A stretch of 64,000 nucleotides of DNA from Halogeometricum sp. S1BR25-6 (GTDB lineage Archaea; Halobacteriota; Halobacteria; Halobacteriales; Haloferacaceae): positions 558,001 to 622,000 of the forward strand of contig NZ_JAMQOP010000001.1 in assembly GCF_031624495.1 (NCBI RefSeq). The letters are read 5' to 3'. The position numbers and the translations under genes are program-made. How positions within the stretch are numbered: the stretch's first letter is position 1; every line of letters starts with the position of its first letter. Shown one piece after another: positions 53,814 through 62,010 of the stretch. Below the pieces are notes generated by a model. It was not told the origin of the DNA and did no database searches. It worked only from the letters and a program-made list of their open reading frames with translations.

Positions 53814-54053
53814 AAAGATTGATATGCCTCGGAGGTCGCCGCGGCGCTCGACCCGGAAAGCCGTCGTCCGAGTTCGAACCTCCGGCGGCTCACTGGCGCC
53901 CGATTCTCGACGCCCTGTTCGCCGTGCTCTCAGGAGCGAGGACGGCGTAATCGGTCGATTCAGACTGTTACCGAGCGTATATGGCGTAGAATAGAGCGCA
54001 CGTTCACCGCTCGCGATTCGGCCGCTCCGCTCTCCCGGTAGTTTGCAGGAAAA

Positions 54054-54127
54054 TGCCGCCTCCCGGATTTGAACCGGGGACAGCTCGATCTTCAGTCGAG
54101 TGCTCTCCCAGTCTGAGCTAAGGCGGC
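54054..54127 (-). tRNA. tRNA-Phe(GAA)
   Basis: 74-nt cloverleaf. Acceptor GCCGCCT/AGGCGGC with discriminator A, anticodon GAA in loop CTGAAGA, T-arm with GGTTCAAATCC. No CCA. Unlike the other tRNA loci here, no 3'-end copies follow it. A T4 run (54050-54053 region on the minus strand) is a likely end signal. Confidence 0.94.
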
Positions 54128-54152
54128 GCGTTTCGAGAGAGGCCGATGATTC

Positions 54153-54158
54153 AAAAAA
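54153..54158 (-). terminator. T6 tract after the secreted-protein gene
   Basis: Six T on the minus strand about 26 bp behind the stop of the secreted protein gene, just before tRNA-Phe. Confidence 0.4.
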
Positions 54159-54183
54159 GGGTTTCGATGTGTACCGCCGCGCC

Positions 54184-54693
54184 CTACGCGACTTTTCGGC
54201 GCTCGGTGAACGTCTCACTGCCGCCGTTCCACGCTACCGTCGTGACCGCGGCCACCGACCCGCCGTTTCGCTGGACGCGGTAGGCGTCGAGCGGTCCCAG
54301 TCGCACGCGCTTCGTCACCGTCTTCGACTCGCCGGGCTTCAGCGTCCGCGCGGCGTCGTTCCCGCGCCAGATGACGCTGTTTCCGGCTTTCAGACGCGAA
54401 TTGACGCGCACGTTCCGCACCGGTTCGTCACCGATGTTCGTGACTCGGACGGTCACGTCCCGGCACGCGACTCCGCAGTTCGACGTCCGGACGAGGTCGA
54501 AGTCGAACTGCTGGTCGTCGTTTCGTTTCGCCGCCGCGGCGTTCGTTCCGCCTGGTTGTCGGGGTGCCTGCTGCGCCGCGAGCGTCGAATCGTCACTCGA
54601 CGGGGCGGGGGACGCGGCCGCGACGGACGCGACGCCGCCGACGCCCGACGCGACGAGGAGGAGCGCAACTCCGAGAGCGAGTGATCGGTGCAT
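54184..54693 (-). CDS. Secreted protein of unknown function
   Basis: 169 residues. A Sec signal (MHRSLALGVALLLVASGVGG) is followed by a Ser/Ala/Gln spacer and a beta-rich domain with C84 and C88 (SNCGVACRDVTVRVTNIGDE), which could form a small disulfide loop, plus RNVRVNSRLKAG and GESKTVTKRVRLG, typical of an Ig-like or CARDB-like fold. No family name is certain. The start at 54693 is set by the signal peptide. Confidence 0.7.
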   Translation of the reverse strand: MHRSLALGVALLLVASGVGGVASVAAASPAPSSDDSTLAAQQAPRQPGGTNAAAAKRNDDQQFDFDLVRTSNCGVACRDVTVRVTNIGDEPVRNVRVNSRLKAGNSVIWRGNDAARTLKPGESKTVTKRVRLGPLDAYRVQRNGGSVAAVTTVAWNGGSETFTERRKVA

Positions 54694-54793
54694 ACGCGTT
54701 CGGGTAGAATCCCGTGACGGGTGTAGCTGTCGGCTGTACGTCAGATCTGGCGACTGTAGCGCGCGTCCGTATGTCCCGTTGCGTTGATTCCGA

Positions 54794-54842
54794 GGGCTCG
54801 GACGGAGTCGAACCACTCCGTCAACCTCGCTACGCTCGGTTG
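54794..54842. repeat. tRNA-Val 3'-end fragment 1 plus CTCGCTACGCTCG hairpin
   Basis: GGGCTCGGACGGAGTCGAAC (54794-54813) is the tRNA-Val 3' end with one mismatch, 243 bp away from the intact gene. It is followed by CAACC/GGTTG arms (54822-54826; 54838-54842) around CTCGCTACGCTCG (54826-54838). Confidence 0.7.
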
Positions 54843-54906
54843 CCGCAAGGTTTGCTCCGCCACTTCCGTCACGGAAATCCTGCTCGCCGTCGTTCGCAGA
54901 TTTCAG

Positions 54907-54975
54907 TGGGCTCGGGCGGAGTCGAACTATCGTCGTTCCGCTCACTTCGTTCGCTCCACTCCCGAGTTCGACTCC
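54907..54975. repeat. tRNA-Val 3'-end fragment 2 with inverted partner
   Basis: TGGGCTCGGGCGGAGTCGAAC (54907-54927) is identical to the last 21 nt of tRNA-Val (129-bp offset). Its T-arm GGAGTCGAAC has an inverted copy at 54966-54975 with CTCACTTCGTTCG (54941-54953) in between. A second hairpin with CTCGCTTCGCTCG (55003-55015) follows before the tRNA. Confidence 0.8.
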
Positions 54976-55035
54976 ACGTCGCCATTTCGATGCCACGGAC
55001 GACTCGCTTCGCTCGTCGCTGCGTGTCGTCAGAAA

Positions 55036-55108
55036 TGGGCTCGGGCGGAGTCGAACCACCGATCTCTTCCTTGTAAGGGAAGCGTCATAACCACTAGACC
55101 ACGAGCCC
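55036..55108 (-). tRNA. tRNA-Val(TAC)
   Basis: 73-nt cloverleaf. Acceptor GGGCTCG/CGAGCCC, discriminator A, anticodon TAC in loop CTTACAA, T-arm GGTGGTTCGACTCCGCC. Two 3'-end fragments of it lie downstream on the minus strand (54794 and 54907). Confidence 0.94.
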
Positions 55109-55199
55109 GCAACACGAACGAGTCCGCACACGCGGATAACGGTTTCCAATCGCCGCGCGCGGGGGAACCGTTAGGTCGGCCGCGTCCGTTTCTCCGGCT

Positions 55200-55700
55200 A
55201 TGGTCGCTTCTCGGTACTCGCTTGGGTCGGCTCTCCTCGCCGCCCTCGTCCTCGTCTCGGTCGGTGCCGTCGTCGTCGCCTCCAACCCGGCGCTACTCCC
55301 CGGCGGCGACGACTACAACCGGACGTCCGTCGCAATCGTCTCCGACGGCGAGGTCCTGACGGAAGTCGACGTCCGCGTTGCCGCCACCTACGAGAAGCGC
55401 TATACGGGGCTCAGCGACACCGAGTCGCTCGGCGCCGACGAGGGGATGCTGTTCGTCCACGACTCCGAGGGCGAACACGCCTACGTGATGCGCGAGATGG
55501 CCTTCCCGCTCGACATCGTCTTCGTCGATGCCAACGGCACCATCACCCGGATACACCACGCCGAACTCCCGCCCGAGGGCTCCGAGGACGACCTGACGCG
55601 CTACCGCGGCACGGGGAAGTACGTGCTCGAAGTGCCGTACGGCTACACCAACGAAACCGGCGTCGACGTGGGCGATACCGTCAGAATCGGCGACTACTGA
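55200..55700 (+). CDS. DUF192 family exported protein
   Basis: 166 residues. An N-terminal membrane anchor or signal (YSLGSALLAALVLVSVGAVVV) precedes a beta-barrel DUF192 domain: RYTGLSDTESLGADEGMLFV, YVMREMAFPLDIVFVDANG and YVLEVPYG are the family motifs. The role is unknown; it is often exported. Ordinary single gene with a GTTAGG-rich upstream region after tRNA-Val. Confidence 0.9.
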   Translation: MVASRYSLGSALLAALVLVSVGAVVVASNPALLPGGDDYNRTSVAIVSDGEVLTEVDVRVAATYEKRYTGLSDTESLGADEGMLFVHDSEGEHAYVMREMAFPLDIVFVDANGTITRIHHAELPPEGSEDDLTRYRGTGKYVLEVPYGYTNETGVDVGDTVRIGDY

Positions 55701-55786
55701 CGGTTCGACCGCTCGCGTCGCTCTGTCCGCGTCGCTCGGCGCTCGGAAGCGAAACACCGAGGACCGCCGAACACGAACGTCGGAAT

Positions 55787-56062
55787 ATGAGCGACGCCGC
55801 AGACGCCGCCGCGTTGGCTGATTTGGAGGGATGGCGCACCGAGGGATTCGCCGCTCGCGTCCACTACCGCGGCGCCGGCGACCGATACAGCATCGAGTAC
55901 TACGAACCCTCCGCGTGCGTCCTCTACTGGAAGGTGAAGGGCGACGGCGAGACGGCGGTCCCCGTCGGCCGCGACACCGTCCCCGACCCCCTCCGCGCGC
56001 GCGTCCGAGCGGACCTCTCCGAGGCCGGCATCGACCCCGAGGTGGAGTCGAGACAGCTCTGA
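55787..56062 (+). CDS. Conserved haloarchaeal protein of unknown function
   Basis: 91 residues with one compact alpha/beta domain (WRTEGFAARVHYRGAGDRYSIEYYEPSACVLYWKVKG). One Cys; no metal motif. It stands 86 bp after DUF192 and 96 bp before the ABC exporter on the same strand. I recall proteins of this pattern in other haloarchaea but cannot name the family with certainty. Confidence 0.7.
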   Translation: MSDAADAAALADLEGWRTEGFAARVHYRGAGDRYSIEYYEPSACVLYWKVKGDGETAVPVGRDTVPDPLRARVRADLSEAGIDPEVESRQL

Positions 56063-56158
56063 GATACGAATGCGAGTTCGACCCGACGCGGCGCGACGTC
56101 GGTTTCCCGGCGTGTTTCGGTTCGTAACGAACGCTTTAGTGCGACCGTCCCTTGAAAA

Positions 56159-58111
56159 ATGTCAATGGCTCCTCCTGTAGACGAAGACGACCCTTTCGAG
56201 GACCAACGGGCGAACGTCGACAACCCGATGCGTCGGCTGTTCGCCGAGTACGGACGCGAGAACTCGTTCGCGTTCGTCGTCGGTCTCTTCTCCAGCGTCG
56301 CCGCCCGCCTCCTCGACCTCATCCCGCCGGTGCTGCTCACCGTCGCCGTCGACGCCATTTTCCTCGACGAGCGGACGTTCGATCTCTGGTTCGTCCCCGA
56401 CGCGTGGATACCGAGCACGCAGACGGGACAGCTCTACCTCTCGACGGCGCTCATCGCCGCCGCCTTCTTCGGCGGCGCGGCGTTCCACTGGTCCCGCAAC
56501 TGGGGGTGGAACTCCTTCTCCCAGCACATCCAACACGCCGTTCGAACCGATACCTACGACAAGATGCAGCGGCTCAACATGGACTTCTTCGCCGACAAGC
56601 AGACCGGCGAGATGATGTCCATCCTCTCGAACGACGTCAATCGATTAGAAAGATTCCTCAACGACGGGATGAACTCCGCGTTCCGCCTCGGCGTGATGGT
56701 CATCGGCATCGCCGCCATCCTCCTCTACTGGAACTGGCAGTTGGCCATCGTCACCTTACTCGTCGTCCCCCTCATCGGCTACTTCACCTACCAGTTCATC
56801 CAGATCATCCAGCCGAAGTACGCGGACGTCCGCTCGTCGGTCGGCCGCGTCAACTCCCGCCTGGAGAACAACCTCGGCGGCATCCAGGTCATCAAGACGT
56901 CCAACACCGAGAGCTTCGAGTCCGACCGCGTCGAGGACGTCTCGGGCGACTACTTCGACGCCAACTGGGACGCCATCGGCACCCGCATCAAGTTCTTCCC
57001 GGCGCTTCGCGTCATGGCGGGCGTCGGCTTCGTCCTCACCTTCCTCGTCGGCGGCGTCTGGGTGCTCACCTACCAGGCGACCGATTCGGCCCCGCTCTTC
57101 TTCAGCGGGTCGCTCACCCCCGGCGAGTTTGTCGGCTTCATCGTCTTCACGCAGCGCTTCATCTGGCCGATGGCCCAATTTGGTCAAATTATCAATATGT
57201 ATCAGCGAGCGAAGGCCTCCAGCGCCCGCATCTTCGGGCTGATGGACGAACCCTCCCGGATAACCGAGGACCCGGACGCCGACGAACTCGCCGTGGACGA
57301 GGGCGGCGTCGTCTACGACGACGTGACGTTCGGCTACGACGAGGGCGAGACCATCGTCGAGGACGTCTCCTTCGAGGTCGGCGGCGGCGAGACGCTCGCT
57401 CTGGTCGGTCCCACGGGCGCCGGGAAATCGACGGTGCTGAAACTGCTCCTCCGGATGTACGACGTGGACGAGGGCGCCATCGAAATCGACGGCACGGACG
57501 TCCGCGACGTGACCATCCCGAGTCTCCGGCGGGCCATCGGCTACGTGAGCCAGGATACGTTCATGTTCTACGGCACCGTCGCGGAGAACATCAAGTACGG
57601 GTCGTTCGGCGCCACCGACGAGGAAGTCGTCGAGGCGGCGAAGGCCGCCGAGGCGCACGGCTTCATCTCGAACCTTCCGGAGGGGTACGACACCGAAATC
57701 GGCGAGCGGGGGGTGAAGCTCTCGGGCGGGCAGCGCCAGCGACTCTCCATCGCTCGCGCCATCCTCAAAGATCCCGAGATTCTCGTCCTCGACGAGGCCA
57801 CCTCGGACGTCGACACCGAGACGGAGATGCTCATCCAGCGCTCGTTGGACCGCCTCACGGAGGACCGGACGACGTTCAGCATCGCTCACCGCCTCTCGAC
57901 CATCAAGGACGCCGACACCATCCTCGTGCTCGAAGACGGCCGGGTGGTCGAGCGCGGTGGACACGACGAACTACTCGCCGAGGACGGTCTCTACGCGCAT
58001 CTCTGGGGCGTGCAGGCCGGCGAGATAGACGAACTGCCGGAGGAGTTCGTCGAACGCGCGAGTCGCCGCGCCTCGCGGACGACCGTCGAGTCCGAATCCG
58101 GCGACGACTGA
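56159..58111 (+). CDS. ABC exporter (fused permease and ATPase)
   Basis: 650 residues. An N-terminal six-helix exporter domain (about 40-350) with MQRLNMDFFADKQTGEM in the coupling region, then the ATPase: Walker A GPTGAGKST, Q-loop YVSQDTFMFYG, signature LSGGQRQRL, Walker B ILVLDEATSD and H-loop AHRLSTI. A half-transporter of the MsbA/lipid-drug type that must dimerise. Substrate unknown. MSMAPPVDED start; the second Met (56165) is an alternative. Confidence 0.93.
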   Translation: MSMAPPVDEDDPFEDQRANVDNPMRRLFAEYGRENSFAFVVGLFSSVAARLLDLIPPVLLTVAVDAIFLDERTFDLWFVPDAWIPSTQTGQLYLSTALIAAAFFGGAAFHWSRNWGWNSFSQHIQHAVRTDTYDKMQRLNMDFFADKQTGEMMSILSNDVNRLERFLNDGMNSAFRLGVMVIGIAAILLYWNWQLAIVTLLVVPLIGYFTYQFIQIIQPKYADVRSSVGRVNSRLENNLGGIQVIKTSNTESFESDRVEDVSGDYFDANWDAIGTRIKFFPALRVMAGVGFVLTFLVGGVWVLTYQATDSAPLFFSGSLTPGEFVGFIVFTQRFIWPMAQFGQIINMYQRAKASSARIFGLMDEPSRITEDPDADELAVDEGGVVYDDVTFGYDEGETIVEDVSFEVGGGETLALVGPTGAGKSTVLKLLLRMYDVDEGAIEIDGTDVRDVTIPSLRRAIGYVSQDTFMFYGTVAENIKYGSFGATDEEVVEAAKAAEAHGFISNLPEGYDTEIGERGVKLSGGQRQRLSIARAILKDPEILVLDEATSDVDTETEMLIQRSLDRLTEDRTTFSIAHRLSTIKDADTILVLEDGRVVERGGHDELLAEDGLYAHLWGVQAGEIDELPEEFVERASRRASRTTVESESGDD

Positions 58112-58112
58112 G

Positions 58113-58118
58113 AAAAAA
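58113..58118 (-). terminator. T6 tract for the DUF5789-type gene
   Basis: Six A on the + strand, i.e. T6 on the minus strand 19 bp behind the DUF5789-type stop codon; also the end of the convergent ABC gene. Confidence 0.4.
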
Positions 58119-58136
58119 GCGTCCGACCGTCCGAAC

Positions 58137-58436
58137 TCAGAACGACTCGGTCTCTTCGTCGGGTGCCGTGCCGGCGCCGCGGTCGCTGTGGCCCTCGTCC
58201 GCCGCCTCGCCGCTGACCATCATCATCACCGTCTCGTACACCTCTTCGGCCGACTGGAACTCCTCGACGCCGACGCCTTCGAGGACGTCGCCGAACGATT
58301 CCTCGCCGTCGTTGTACTCGACGGTCTCGTCGCCGAACTCCTCGCGCAGTTCCTCGGGCGTCGCCGGGTAGTCGTAGTTCTCGATGTCGTCCTCTACGTC
58401 GCCGAAGTCGACGCCTTGGCTTCGTTCGTCACTCAT
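58137..58436 (-). CDS. DUF5789-type acidic protein
   Basis: 99 residues, extremely acidic. The pattern VDFGDVEDDIENYDYPATPEELREEFGDETVEY and FGDVLEGVGVEEFQSAEEVYETV matches the haloarchaeal DUF5789 family as I recall it. All-alpha domain of about 70 residues with a disordered tail. Function unknown. Converges on the ABC gene. Confidence 0.75.
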   Translation of the reverse strand: MSDERSQGVDFGDVEDDIENYDYPATPEELREEFGDETVEYNDGEESFGDVLEGVGVEEFQSAEEVYETVMMMVSGEAADEGHSDRGAGTAPDEETESF

Positions 58437-58751
58437 ACCCGAGCGTTCTCAGGCCCGCCTGAATGGTCTTTGGGCCGCCCCGTCGTTCGGTCCCATCTCG
58501 CACGCTACCCGACCGCCGCCCCCGGTTCCCGCCGGTTACAAGCGACTCTCGGGGGCGACGCGGACGGACCGTATCGGACCCCGCGGTCGAACGCCGATAT
58601 CGCCTATCTGCCGTCGGCAGCACCGAACAGCACGGCCCGCACGCACCGCTCGGAACGGACGCGTTCACCGCCGAGGCCGTCGTCGAACGGGACGTCTCGC
58701 GGCCCGACTGACGCGAGTGAGGCGGCTTCGAGGACGCGAAGCGAACCGGCG
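58437..58751. other. Intergenic region without recognised gene
   Basis: 315 bp between two acidic-protein genes. Reading frames here have Arg/Pro/Thr-rich composition unlike neighbouring proteins and look like non-coding high-GC DNA. The start of the minus-strand gene at 58436 should have its promoter here. Nothing repeated was noticed. Confidence 0.5.
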
Positions 58752-59267
58752 TCAGTCGTCCGCTTCGGCCTCGTCCGCGGATTCCTCGTCGGCGTCGACG
58801 TCCGCCTCCGCTTCTTCCGCTTCTTCTTCGTCGTCCGCCTCGGCTTCGTCCTCCTCGGCCGCCGCTTCGGCGGCGTCCTCGGCCTCCTGCAACTGACTCC
58901 GCAGTTGCGGCATCGTGCTCGTGAGTTCGCCGACGAGTTCGCCCGCCTCGCGGACGGAGTCGAGCAGTTCGGTCATCGACTCGATTTCCTCTTCGAGGTC
59001 GTCGGCGTCCTCGAACGCGTCGGCTCGCTGGCCGACGATGAACGTCTTCTTGGCCTGCCGCAGGTGGTCGTCGGCGTCGCCCACGTCCAGCGAGGAGCGC
59101 AGGCCGTTCAGGACGCCGAGGACGTTGTCGGCTTCGGCGTCCCAGACGTCGTCGGCGTCCGGAAGCGCGTTCCGGGCGTCGTCGAGATGGTCTTCCACCT
59201 CGGCGCGCATCTCCTCAGCAGCCTCTCCGAACAGGTCGTCATCAGCGAGTGTGCTCTGGCTACTCAT
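58752..59267 (-). CDS. DUF5790-type acidic coiled-coil protein
   Basis: 171 residues. Start MSSQSTLADDDLFGEAAEEM and the helical core (DNVLGVLNGLRSSLDVGDAD, KKTFIVGQRADAFEDADDLEEEI) match the haloarchaeal DUF5790 family as I recall it. The last 60 residues are almost only Glu/Asp/Ala and must be disordered at low salt. Function unknown. Confidence 0.78.
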   Translation of the reverse strand: MSSQSTLADDDLFGEAAEEMRAEVEDHLDDARNALPDADDVWDAEADNVLGVLNGLRSSLDVGDADDHLRQAKKTFIVGQRADAFEDADDLEEEIESMTELLDSVREAGELVGELTSTMPQLRSQLQEAEDAAEAAAEEDEAEADDEEEAEEAEADVDADEESADEAEADD

Positions 59268-59351
59268 ACCCGTCGCTTCGACGCGGAACGGTTTAAATAC
59301 ACGCCCGAAAGTGAAAGTGAAATCCGGTTCGAGGGGACGTCTCGACGCGGA

Positions 59352-59696
59352 TTACCCGTCGACGGCGACGAGTTTCATCAGCGGGTAGCCGTCCTCCATC
59401 TCCATCCGCGTCTCCACGCTCAGCCCCTCGTACTCGATGTCCATCTCGACGTCGAGGAACCGTCCCGTCAGTTCGGTGTAGTCGGCCGTCGACGCCGCGA
59501 GTTCGGTCTCTAGTTCGTCTTCGAGCACCGTCACGCGCACGTCCTCGCAGTGGGGTTGGTTCTCTATCGACTCTTCCATCGCCCGCGCGAGGCTGTCGGC
59601 GCTCTCGGGGCTGACGGGCGTTCCGGCGAACTGATGGTACAGCGAACCGAACTTGATTCCCGCCTCGAAGCAGGCGTTCTCGGCGTCGGTGGGCAT
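59352..59696 (-). CDS. mptD: Dihydroneopterin aldolase, archaeal MptD type
   Basis: 114 residues with the MptD/DUF372 features: CFEAGIKFGSLYHQFAGTPVSP near the N-terminus (catalytic Glu/Tyr region) and the later EDGYPLMKLV. In archaea MptD makes 6-hydroxymethyl-7,8-dihydropterin for the methanopterin/folate pathway, and haloarchaea are known to have it in folate synthesis. Divergent from azf with 94 bp between starts. Confidence 0.88.
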   Translation of the reverse strand: MPTDAENACFEAGIKFGSLYHQFAGTPVSPESADSLARAMEESIENQPHCEDVRVTVLEDELETELAASTADYTELTGRFLDVEMDIEYEGLSVETRMEMEDGYPLMKLVAVDG

Positions 59697-59790
59697 GTCC
59701 GAGGCTCCGGGTGAGCGGCCATAGGCGTGTCGCCTCGCCCGCGGTGCGAATCGGATATTTCTTAGCCGTCCTTCGCACAGTAGCTATCGA

Positions 59791-60591
59791 ATGGACGAAC
59801 CGGTTCTGCTGACAGGGGCTGGCGGGCGTGTCGGACAGGCCATTCTCCGGCACATCGGGGACCGATTCGAGTGGCGACTGCTGGACCGCGAACAGCTAGG
59901 TGAGGAGAAACGACCGGACTCGGTGGGCGAGGACGACGTGTTCGCGACGGATATCACCGACGAGGCAGGCGTTCGCGAGGCGATGGACGACGTCTACGCC
60001 GTCGTCCACCTCGCCGGCGACCCGCGTCCGGAGGCGCCGTGGGACAGCGTCCTCCGGAACAACATCGACGGCACGCACACGCTCTTTCAGGCGGCGGTGG
60101 ACGCCGGCGTCGAGAAGTTCGCCTTCGCGTCGTCGAACCACGCCGTCGGCGCCTACGAGACGACCGACCGGAAGCCGGACCTCTACCGGCCCGAGGACGA
60201 GTTCCGCCTCGACGGCACCGAACCTCCGCGGCCGAGCAACCTCTACGGCGTGAGCAAGGCGACCGGAGAGATTCTCGGCCGCTACTACCACGACCACCAC
60301 GACCTCTCGGTCGTCAACGTCCGCATCGGCAACCTCACCGAGGGGCACCCGCCCATCGACTACGAACGCGGACAGGCGATGTGGCTCTCCTACCGCGACT
60401 GCGCGCACCTGTTCGAGCGCTGCGTCCTCGCCGACTACGACTACGAAATCGTCTACGGAATCAGCGGCAACGACCGCCGGTACTACTCCATCGATCGCGC
60501 GCGCTCCGTCCTCGGCTACGAACCCACCGACAACTCCGCCGAATATGAAGATGAGAGCAAAGACGAACACGGAGACGGCACCGACGACTGA
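59791..60591 (+). CDS. azf: NAD-dependent glucose-6-phosphate dehydrogenase, Azf type
   Basis: 266 residues, extended short-chain reductase. NAD-binding GAGGRVG (9-15), D32 after beta-2 (WRLLDREQ) for NAD+ preference, catalytic Y152/K156 in NLYGVSK with S114 upstream (FASSNHAVG). The sequence matches, from memory, Haloferax volcanii Azf, which starts the oxidative pentose phosphate pathway of haloarchaea. Two neighbours of Hfx chromosomal context are also here, which supports orthology. The last 15 residues are acidic. Confidence 0.88.
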   Translation: MDEPVLLTGAGGRVGQAILRHIGDRFEWRLLDREQLGEEKRPDSVGEDDVFATDITDEAGVREAMDDVYAVVHLAGDPRPEAPWDSVLRNNIDGTHTLFQAAVDAGVEKFAFASSNHAVGAYETTDRKPDLYRPEDEFRLDGTEPPRPSNLYGVSKATGEILGRYYHDHHDLSVVNVRIGNLTEGHPPIDYERGQAMWLSYRDCAHLFERCVLADYDYEIVYGISGNDRRYYSIDRARSVLGYEPTDNSAEYEDESKDEHGDGTDD

Positions 60592-60598
60592 CGACTTC

Positions 60599-61216
60599 TC
60601 ACTCGAACAGTCCGGAGACGTCTTCTTCCCGTCCGCGCCGCCGTTCGGTGTGCTCTCGCAACCGCTGATAGACGAGGCCGCGCCGTTCCCCCCCGACGAA
60701 CTCGAACAGCAGGGCGACGAACCGCGTCGTTGAGGCTCCCGACTCGACCTCCTCGCGACCGTAGCGCGCGGCGTCCTCGACCACGTTCTCATCCCAGCGT
60801 TCCCCGTCGGCGGCGAGGATTCCCGCCGCCTCTGCGGCCTCCTCGAACGAGAGGTCGTCGGCGCGCACGGCGACGCCGCCGACGGTCAGCGGGAGGGGGG
60901 ACGCTCGCTCGGCGAACTCCGGGTCGGCGGCTAGACGGCCGAGGTACGTCCGGACCGCTTCGACGTTCACGTCGCGGTAGTCCGGTGCCACCTCGTGGAG
61001 ATACTCGCCCGCGCTCTCGGCCAGCCCTCGTGCGCCGCCCCAGTTGCGGTTCCGCGCGTGATACACCGCCGCGGTGTACTGGATAAGTCCGTGCAGCAGT
61101 CGCTCGTCGGACGTCTCCGATTCGAGCGGAAGCCACTCGTCCTCCCACGCGTCGTGGGCGGCGTGGTGGTCCCCCTCGTTGAACACCGCCGCGCCGACGC
61201 GGAGCGCTCGTTCCAT
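60599..61216 (-). CDS. DUF309 family protein
   Basis: 205 residues. DUF309 pattern: FNEGDHHAAHDAWEDEWLPLESETSDERLLHGLIQYTAAVYHARN, with the WE residues and the HGLIQ helix. All-helical, function unknown. The start at 61216 (MERALRVGAAVF) is supported by the family; upstream the frame continues only as antisense of the small zinc-finger gene. It is convergent with azf (7-bp gap). Confidence 0.88.
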   Translation of the reverse strand: MERALRVGAAVFNEGDHHAAHDAWEDEWLPLESETSDERLLHGLIQYTAAVYHARNRNWGGARGLAESAGEYLHEVAPDYRDVNVEAVRTYLGRLAADPEFAERASPLPLTVGGVAVRADDLSFEEAAEAAGILAADGERWDENVVEDAARYGREEVESGASTTRFVALLFEFVGGERRGLVYQRLREHTERRRGREEDVSGLFE

Positions 61217-61363
61217 GCGTCTTCGAGGGCCTTCCGGATTCAAATACCTCACGCGAGCCGACCGCCGTTCATTCTCGGTGACAAGCTTATCTACTCTCGG
61301 GACATATGTGTATTGATAGCATATGAACAGACTCCGACCCTCGACTCCCGCGGGGGACGTCGG

Positions 61364-61585
61364 ATGAAACGACTCAGCACCTCCACCTGCGTCGGGTGCG
61401 GCGACCCGTACCTCTTCACGAGCACCTACAAGGGCAACTACTGCGCCGACTGCCACGAGACGTGGTCGACCCGACGGTCCGACCGCGGGCGTCCGAAACC
61501 CCGCCCGATGCGCTCGCGGGTCGTCTCCTCGGTCCGACGTATCGTCGACGAGGACGACGCGCCCTCGCGGTACGACCGGGAGTAA
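61364..61585 (+). CDS. Small zinc-finger microprotein
   Basis: 73 residues. MKRLSTSTCVGCGDPYLFTS and GNYCADCHETW give CxxC...CxxC for one zinc, followed by a basic Arg-rich tail (RSDRGRPKPRPMRSRVVSSVRR) and an acidic end. Suggests nucleic-acid binding. A T6 tract follows after about 20 bp (61604-61609). The ATG at 61364 is 147 bp upstream-separated from the divergent DUF309 gene. Confidence 0.65.
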   Translation: MKRLSTSTCVGCGDPYLFTSTYKGNYCADCHETWSTRRSDRGRPKPRPMRSRVVSSVRRIVDEDDAPSRYDRE

Positions 61586-61603
61586 ACGGCGTCGACTCCA
61601 TCG

Positions 61604-61609
61604 TTTTTT
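61604..61609 (+). terminator. T6 tract after small zinc-finger gene
   Basis: Six T residues 18 bp after the TAA, in a pattern like the other gene ends in this window. Confidence 0.4.
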
Positions 61610-61813
61610 GCTCGTCGTGTCGCGTCTCGTAGACTCGCCTCTCGTCGTGTGAGCTTCGGGTCCAGTCGCTGCACTCACGACGTCGCACGCTGAACACGTC
61701 CTGACGGAGTCCCACGCGAGCGGACGCGAGCGTGGGGCAAGTCAGGTCATGAACAGCGCGGGACCTTCGGTCCCGCGAGCAACCGGAAGCTTCGCTTCCG
61801 GTGATGAAATGAG

Positions 61814-61873
61814 CGTCCTGACGGAGATTTGAACCCACTCGCTCACTGCGTTCGCTCGCTGCTCAAATCTCCG
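61814..61873. repeat. tRNA-Arg 3'-end fragment with inverted partner (copy 1)
   Basis: CGTCCTGACGGAGATTTGAAC (61814-61834) equals the last 21 nt of tRNA-Arg (121-bp offset). Its T-arm (61822-61832) is matched in inverted form at 61863-61873, with CTCACTGCGTTCG (61842-61854) between. CTCGCTGCGCTCG follows at 61901-61913. Confidence 0.85.
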
Positions 61874-61934
61874 CGGTGGAGTTTCGCGAGACGTAGGCTC
61901 CTCGCTGCGCTCGTCGCGTAACGCCTCGCAGAAA

Positions 61935-62007
61935 CGTCCTGACGGAGATTTGAACTCCGGTCCCTGGCTCCGCAAGCCAGGAGGATAGTCCACTACCCTA
62001 TCAGGAC
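61935..62007 (-). tRNA. tRNA-Arg(GCG), copy 1
   Basis: 73-nt cloverleaf. Acceptor GTCCTGA/TCAGGAC, discriminator G, anticodon GCG in loop TTGCGGA, T-arm CGGAGTTCAAATCTCCG. No CCA. Identical to the gene at 63726-63798. Confidence 0.94.
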
Positions 62008-62010
62008 TCA

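Larger units (their letters stand above)
61741..62010. repeat. 270-bp direct repeat, copy 1 (contains tRNA-Arg)
   Basis: Repeated at 63532-63801 with only three differences (two at 61749-61750, one at 61865). It contains the tRNA-Arg(GCG) gene, one 3'-end fragment with inverted partner (61814-61873), and two perfect 9-bp hairpins with TTC loops (61757-61777; 61782-61802). Confidence 0.92.

Noticed and set aside
58463-58711. 82-codon Arg/Pro/Ser-rich frame
   Set aside because: Composition is unlike acidic neighbours and no start signal is visible.
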